NCBI GenBank assembly: GCA_002197995.1
Contig: NGZR01000002.1
Location: forward strand, 9,486,001 to 9,550,000
Length of the DNA stretch: 64,000 nucleotides
Direction of reading: 5' to 3'
Source of the DNA: Gaeumannomyces sp. JS-464
Taxonomy: Eukaryota; Ascomycota; Sordariomycetes; Magnaporthales; Magnaporthaceae
Within the stretch, counting starts at the first letter, position 1. Each line of letters starts with the position of its first letter. The notes below the pieces were generated by a model that was not told the origin of the DNA, searched no databases, and worked only from the letters and a program-made list of their open reading frames with translations. The translations under genes were made by a program, and so were the position numbers. This document shows positions 58,518 through 64,000 of this stretch, in pieces.

Positions 58518-61500
58518 CACGACTTCCCACTCCTGCGTGCAGAATGAAAGAAACCCACAACAAAAGAGAGACGAGGAGGAAAAATTTGGATAAGCTAAGG
58601 AAGGAGGACCGTCACCTTTTTATGGATGACCTGCCCATAATAAAAAGGCCTTTCCCGGGCACGCACCCTTTTTGCTCCCACACGCACTTCACCCCCCCCC
58701 CACTCCCGATATCGGCGCGCATGGACTTTTTTATAGCGCACCCATATAAACGAACATGGGCTTTAATGCAAGCAGGCGCTCGATTAAAAAAGGGGAAGTA
58801 AATAAAAGTTATCGCCAAATGCATTTTATTAGTAAAAAATAAAAACCCGGTGTTAAACCTCCAAATTACACATAAAAAGTTAAAAGGCACAGCGTTAAGG
58901 CCGCTTATTTAGGGCTACAAAAAGGCTTAAAGGCTTGCAAAAGGATTAAAAAATCGTTAAAAGCCGGCGCAGGCGCTGGAAAAAACGTAAAGGCCTTCCC
59001 GGCCAGCCTTAAAAGCAAGGCGGCCAGCTTTAAAAGCAGGGCGGCCGGCGTTAAAAAGCAGGGCGGCCGGCGTTAAAGGTAAAGCGGCCGGCGTTAAAGG
59101 CAGGGCGGCCGGCGTTAAAAGCAGGGGAGTGCCAAAAGTAAAAGCCGGACCCTCGTTAGCTTCGTTAACCTCGTCACGTGCATTTAAAAAGGCACCCAGT
59201 TCGTGTTAAAAGTAATCCCGCTTTGCGCTGGCCCGTATACCCGTGTGGGCGCGGGTGCGAGGCCTTGCCGCCGGCGCTTCGTTAAACGGGCCGGCGCTTA
59301 AAGGCCGGCTTTTCCTAACCTTAACCGGCTTTGTAACTCGCAGTAAAAGGTCGTGCGTAAAGCGACTGCCCGGGTGCAGCCAAAAGCTATTTACGGCGGC
59401 GATTTGCAGGCCAAAAGCTTGCGGATTTCGGCGTTAAACCCTTTGCAGTGCAATAAGCTCGTAAAGGCAGGGCAAGCCGTATTGCGCACGCGTAAAGTTA
59501 GTGTAAAAGCCGATATTTAAACCGGTTGGGTGCTTGCGGGAGGGGAACGTTAATAAGGCACGGAGGTTAATCTATTCGAAAAGATTAAAGCACCATAACG
59601 ACGCTCGCAAAAGGAAGGCCTTTACCCACGAACGGCCGGCGTAATCCCACTTTACGCGCGCCGTAAAAAAGCCCGTTATTAAAAAGCCGCGATTTTATGC
59701 CCCGTTTGCAAGCGAGTTGCTTGTTTAACTTGGGCTAACGTTAATCGAAAAAAAAGGTCGTACGTTTTAAAAAATCCGTAATTCCCTTCGGCGCCGGCGG
59801 TACTAATTACGCTTTTGTATTGTTTGTATAACAACAAGCTTATTGCCGTCGGGAAGGCTAAACGGTTTGTTACAAATAGTTAATTAAGCTCGTTTATTTA
59901 AAAAACTTTTTTACAAGCTTATTTATAGTTTCCTTATGTGTTTAACGGTTTTTAGCATAAACGACGTGCTTTTAAAAAGTAAAAAAGCCGGCCCGGGTAT
60001 GAGAAACCTCGTTAAGGTTGTGTTAGTAAACATTTAAGCTTTAAGCAAACCAAATCCGTTAGTAACTGTTGTTAAAAGTACGTAAATTATCCTTATTAGC
60101 CTTATTAGCCTCGCTTTCGTTAAAGCCCGGCCCGGCTTTTAACTTTCGCCGGGCCTCGTTTTAAAAAATTAAGCGATTTTCGAGGGTTTTCGCGGCCGTA
60201 AATTTGCTTTATTTTTTTTTATTTAAAAAAATAACGTCGGCGTTTATATAATAAACGTAAAACTGCATTTTGCGAAAGGAAAACGAGCTTAAAAGCCGGT
60301 GCGCAAACGGGAATTTAAATCTGTAAAAGCGACTTTAAAGGCGGGGATTTCGAAGGTTAATAAAAAAATCGCGAAAAGCACCAAAAAGCTAAAAAAAGTC
60401 GCTTTTATTTCGTTATTTATTAGCTTTTAAAAAGCCGGTATCGTCGTACGTTCGTTAGTTAAAATTACAACCGTTAAAAGGTGCATATTATTACGGTTCG
60501 TTTTATAAGTAACGTTAATTTAAAAGCAATACGGGGTTTAAAAAAAAGGCCGGCTTTTTCGTATGCCTAAATAACGCCGGCAAAAGTGGTAGTCGTTTTT
60601 AAATTTCCCTAAAAGAAATCGAGCGGGTTAAAAGCTTTAAATACAACTTTCGAGTCGTTTAAAACCCGTATTAAAACCGCGGCAAGTTTATATTCGTTAA
60701 CTTCCGCCTTTTTATAAGCCGCTTTATATTTATATAACGTTGGTAAGCTTTAAAGCACGGTAAAAAACGAGCCCGGCAAAAGTCGAATATTAATCGCGTA
60801 CGAACGGTAAAGTTTTCGAATAAAAAGTGTAAAAACCTTTAATGCTTATTAGTAAAAGCTAAAGCCTATTAGCGAACGAAAAGCTTTATTGCGTTAAAAA
60901 AGAAGCAACCGTGGCTTTAATAGGTAAAACTCGTTATTTTAACGCTTTAAAAGCCTTCGTTAGCTTTAAAACGTTGCATAACAAAGCCGTACGTGCAATT
61001 GGATATTTAAAAAGTGCTTATACGCAAACGGAAAGCCCGGAAAGCCCGCGGTCGTAGTTAAAAAAAGCACCCGGCTTCGAGCTTTTTAAAGCTTTGGAAG
61101 TCGAATTGCGATCGTACGGTTATTATTTAAATCCTTTTAACGTCGAAATAAGCGCTTATAACTTGCATAAAAGCTTCGTAAATAAGGTAAAAGGTTAAAA
61201 AAACTTTTACAAGGTTAGCGGTTTAAAAAAAGCCGTTTTAATCCGTTAAAAAGGTTGCAACCTCGTTAAAAGCCGGCCTAACCTTAGCGGAAATCGAACC
61301 CGCGGCTTTATCGCCGTCGTCGTTCGAAATCGTAATTATTTCGTTTATAATGGCGGTTATTAAAAAATGGATTAAAAATGGCATTAAATTTAATTTGCAA
61401 GCAAAATTACGTGGGTTGCGAAACCGGAAGCCATAGGCATTGCACGGGCCAAAAGTAAAGCGGAATGCGTGTGGGAGCAAAAAGGGTGCGTGCCCGGGAA

Positions 61501-61554
61501 GGGCCTTATGGGGAAATAGGTGGCCAACAGGGGGGGTGGCCAACAGGGGGTACT
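58518..61554. repeat. RIP-degraded repeat block with internal inverted repeats and a pogo-like right end
   Basis: Stop-dense sequence with no surviving gene. A 41-bp inverted repeat pairs 58645-58686 with 61465-61506 (contains 'CCCGGGCACGCACCCTTTTT'). At the right edge, 61521-61554 reads, on the minus strand, 'CCCCCTGTTGGCCACC' twice in tandem, closely resembling the Fot1 terminal repeat at 56661, so it is probably the end of a related element. The matching left end was not found. The part up to about 58600 may be former leader sequence of the phosphoesterase gene. Confidence 0.6.
59009..59126. repeat. 21-bp GC-rich minisatellite, about 5.5 units
   Basis: Units of the form TTAAAAGCAGGGCGGCCGGCG repeat from 59009 with small changes. 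GGCGGCCGGCG is constant while the A-rich part varies by a base. Confidence 0.85.
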
Positions 61555-61555
61555 C

Positions 61556-61822
61556 CGGCTTAGATCTCGTGCTGACTTTTCGCTTTATTGGCGGCAGCCT
61601 GGGCAAATCTATCGTCTGACGACACCCGATGGCCGCTACCTCATCGGCCACGCCATTTCACTCGTCGCCATCTGCACTGCTTCGTGCGGCTACTTTGTCA
61701 TGCGGACCGCGCTGAAGCGAATTAACGACAAGCGCGAGGTTATGAGCATTGAGCAGCGCGTGCGGGAGCTGGACGCCGGAAAGAAGGGAGACCGCCACCC
61801 AGACTTTAGATATGTCTTGTAA
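61556..61822 (+). pseudogene. 3' remnant of an MFS transporter (Dal5/ACS-like)
   Basis: The last 85 or so codons of a major facilitator transporter of the fungal anion:cation symporter type. A final membrane segment ('GHAISLVAICTASCGYFVM') is followed by a basic cytosolic tail ending 'HPDFRYVL', an ending typical of this group. The 5' part is missing: coding sequence begins right at the edge of the transposon end near 61554, so the gene was probably cut by insertion or by later rearrangement. Base composition is GC-rich and unlike the adjoining repeat. Substrate cannot be judged. Convergent with the degraded hydrolase downstream. Confidence 0.6.
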
Positions 61823-62139
61823 TTTTGGGGCCTGGTGGGAGGCAGCCGTCGAGGCAGCACTCAAGCAGGCGTGCGTGTTTTAGAGCCAGAAGCACGCCTG
61901 CGTAGGTAAGTCGGAGGGGATCGAGCGTTGCAGAAGCTTCAGCGCCCATCCCTTTGCAAATATCACACCCGACCAACAGCTTTCTTCTCCATCAACGCTG
62001 TGTTTACCACGCCTGCCGGCTTCCCGGCACACCTTCTGTGGCCCTGGAATCGGAGGCACACCAAGCTTACACCCAAGAACCAGACGTTTTCCTTTTCGAG
62101 ACATGCTCCAGCTTACAAACCCGCCTTGATCACTTCCCG

Positions 62140-62920
62140 GGTGCATCCTCACGACGCGATTGGCCCAGCTGCCCAGTCCATGGCTTATGCCCACCTTCAG
62201 GTCACCCCGTGCCGCAAAAACAAAGGCGGCGTCTTGCTGTTCCCGATGCCCGCCGGGGGTCTAGTTATTTCACATGACAGTCCCGGGTTCGAGTGTCGTC
62301 CCCTGACTCAGCTAGCCCACGACCTAGACGACGGTGAAGACCATGTCGGCCCTGCCCCCGTTCGCCCACCTCGCCATTCAGCCGCGTCTTGAGCCCGACC
62401 ACACCCGTTCCCAGATCAAGCGACCCAACAAAAAGCACGGCCCCAGGGGCGCGAAGCCGTCGAAGCCCTTGTTGAACCCCCACTTGGCGCCGGCGAACTG
62501 CTGGTGTCTGCGCGCCGTCACGTCGTTGGAGCACTCGTAGCCGAGCAAGCACATGGCCCAGTGCGGCGCCCGGCGACGGCGACCAGCTCAGCCTCGTAGT
62601 CGGCCTGGCTGCCGGCGGCTTGATGCAAGATCAGCCGCGGCGCGTTAGAGTTGCCGAGGCAGGTGGGCGGCTCGAAGAACATGGTCGGTTCCTCGGGTAG
62701 TGCGAAGTCCATCTTGCCCGCGTCGTCACTGTAGTCGAGTCCGATGCAGCGGATCGTGCCGACTTCGCTGCTCGTCAGGGGTCAGGAGGTGCGAACTGTT
62801 CTTGTGACGGCCAGCAAAAGGCGACTGCGTGGTCGAGGGCGCGGCGTACGTTGAGGACGTTGACAAGGATCGGGCTGCTAGAGTCGGCAAGGGGCGCCGC
62901 CGACTGGGCACGTTTGCCTG
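62140..62920 (-). pseudogene. Fumarylacetoacetate hydrolase (FAH) family gene, degraded
   Basis: FAH-fold enzymes hydrolyse, decarboxylate or hydrate 3-acyl-pyruvate type acids with a metal ion. Family pieces on the minus strand, in order: 'GTIRCIGLDYSDDAGKMDF', 'PTMFFEPPTCLGN', 'QADYEAELVAVAG', 'LGYECSNDVTARRHQQF', 'KGFDGFAPLGPC', 'GLKTRLNGEV', 'LSQGTTLEPGTVM', 'GIGNSKTPPLFLRHG' and 'ISHGLGSWANRVV'. They lie in at least three frames. A segment near 62570 is missing, and TAG stops at 62312-62314 and 62324-62326 fit CAG to TAG. The combination of deletion and stops points to a real pseudogene beside the repeat island. The substrate is unknown. Confidence 0.7.
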
Positions 62921-63236
62921 TTAGTTCTCAAACAAGTGTGCCAACCAGGGGATGCACAACCGGAGTGGGACGCGCTGCCGAGTCCCGAGTCTAGCGGCTC
63001 ATAATTCTTCGCGTGCTAAAGGCTGCAGACAAGCGGTCGAGAAAACAAAACAAAAACGACGAACGCAGAGAGACCATGAAATACAAGCACCCAGGAATGC
63101 CGCGCGCTATGCTGTTCCGCTCTGAGGATGGCCGGCGGCTGTTACCGACAGCCCGGCGCCCGGTTTCAGTTGGGGGGATGTATTTGCCGACGAATGACCG
63201 GGAAATATTTCGCGGTGCGGTGCCCGGCCTCCCCCT
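62921..63236. other. Intergenic, no gene recognised
   Basis: Separates the degraded hydrolase from the 3' end of the Fic gene; a 75-codon plus-strand frame here has no family resemblance. Confidence 0.4.
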
Positions 63237-64000
63237 TTAATCCGCCCGTCCCTTGCCTTTACCGTCACCACCGCTCCCCTGGAACTTGCCCCTGATCGAG
63301 TTGCGCATCTTGCGGTACGTCTTTGAGGCCTCACGCAACACCAGTGTAGCCAGAGCCCCAGGGTGCCCGCCAACCTCGCGGCTCTCGCGCGCCGTGCCAA
63401 TGTACTCATCCCGAACTCTGGTCGTGCTCGCCCACATTGACGACGACACCCGCAAAGCGCACCAGGATCGCGTTCAGGATGAGCCGGCACATGCGGCCGT
63501 TGCCATCCCTGAAGGGGTGGATGTTCACGAACCGGTCGCAATGCTTGGCGGCCAGCGCAAAGGGGTCCAGAAAACCGGTGCGTCGTGCCGTCTCGATGTC
63601 TGCGGCCAAGGTCACGACGAAGGACCGCATATCCTCGCGGATACGCGCCGGGCGCGGGAATCGATGCGTGCCGACGTAGACATCCACGGTGCGATACGCG
63701 CCGCCGTGCTCCTTGCCGCTGAGGATGCCGGCGCCTTCACCCCACAGCCACTCACGAGGATGGCATGCGTCTCGCGGATCAGCTCTTGCGTCATGTCGCA
63801 CTCGTCGTTACGAAGCGGTTTATCAAGTGCTGGAATGCGGCCGCGTGTTGCACTACCTCCCGCCGGGTACGGATCACATGGCGCTCGCCTGGCTCAAGAT
63901 GTTGCTGCACCAGCTGCTCCAGCCGCGCTTGGTACTCTTTCGGCCTGTGGTAAATACGAGCATTGATTAGCTTTGATTTCCTTCCCTTGTCGTTCTATCA
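63237..64000 (-). CDS. Fic/Doc-domain protein, 5' end outside window
   Basis: Fic domains usually transfer AMP (or another nucleotide or phosphate part) to a hydroxyl of a target protein. The catalytic loop is complete: 'HPFRDGNGRMCR' matches HPFx[D/E]GNGRxxR. Upstream are 'ELIRETHAILVSG' and 'GGAYRTVDVYVGTHRFP' (the beta-flap region), and at the window edge 'ARIYHRPKEYQARLEQLVQQ'. The frame continues past base 64000, so the start is missing. The C-terminus has 'DEYIGTARESREVGGHPGAL' and a basic Gly/Lys-rich end. Frame changes at about 63830 and 63730 (one base missing each) and about 63437 (one extra T) separate these pieces. Partner and target are unknown. Confidence 0.72.

Noticed and set aside
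59009..59126. CRISPR-like array
   Set aside because: Units are directly abutting with no spacers and the genome is fungal; it is a minisatellite.
62270..62300. tRNA-like T-loop ('CCCGGGTTCGAG')
   Set aside because: Lies inside the FAH relic, where it encodes part of 'TTLEPG' on the minus strand; no matching acceptor or D-arm.

Overview
The window comes from a filamentous ascomycete, most likely a sordariomycete close to the Sordariales. The evidence is short GT-AG introns of 63-192 nt, GC-rich coding sequence, a con-10 type conidiation gene, a HET-domain relic, a BIM1/X325 copper protein, and Tad-like LINE and Fot1/pogo transposons degraded in the manner of repeat-induced point mutation (RIP). 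Inside the repeats stop codons of the TAA/TAG type are dense and CpA is scarce. Naming the order is inference.

Layout. (1) 1-11.6 kb is a RIP-degraded repeat island. It holds a Tad/I-type LINE (endonuclease, reverse transcriptase, RNase H, CCHC knuckle), a second 3' copy of that LINE, four copies of its 3' tail, a duplicated block of about 370 bp, and an unidentified degraded reading frame with a cysteine cluster. (2) 11.8-15.6 kb is an AAA+ ATPase gene that touches the island and carries a RIP-compatible nonsense codon. (3) 15.6-19.3 kb has no recognisable gene but contains a 243-bp MITE-like element. (4) 19.3-32.2 kb holds an amino-acid permease, a ferric/cupric reductase divergent from a BIM1-like copper protein, and cytosolic/mitochondrial arginyl-tRNA synthetase. 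(5) 33.0-34.6 kb is a HET-domain pseudogene, followed by about 4.2 kb without recognisable genes. (6) 38.8-55.4 kb holds a cytochrome P450, a con-10 homologue, a 1,211-residue coiled-coil/TPTPT-repeat membrane protein and the ER ubiquitin ligase Doa10/Ssm4. (7) 55.7-56.6 kb is a metallophosphoesterase with a nonsense codon and a lost active-site histidine. (8) 56.66-61.55 kb is a second island: a Fot1-like element with both ends and TA target duplications, then other degraded repeats. (9) 61.6-64 kb holds the 3' remnant of an MFS transporter, a degraded FAH-family hydrolase and a Fic-domain gene that runs off the window.

One property dominates interpretation. Most multi-kilobase genes contain one to four breaks in frame, and almost every break is explained by one missing base, often in a G or C run. 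For ArgRS, P450, reductase, BIM1, Doa10, the 1,211-residue protein, AAA ATPase and metallophosphoesterase, adding those bases to the spliced length gives an exact multiple of three. ArgRS is an indispensable enzyme, so these are most simply consensus (assembly) errors rather than gene decay. The nonsense codons at the edges of the repeat islands are different: they fit C-to-T change at CpA and are better candidates for real RIP leakage. Apart from that I found no convincing undescribed multi-gene system. The best biological leads are RIP leakage into flanking genes, the MITE, the divergent reductase/copper-protein pair, two-start ArgRS and the Fic gene.
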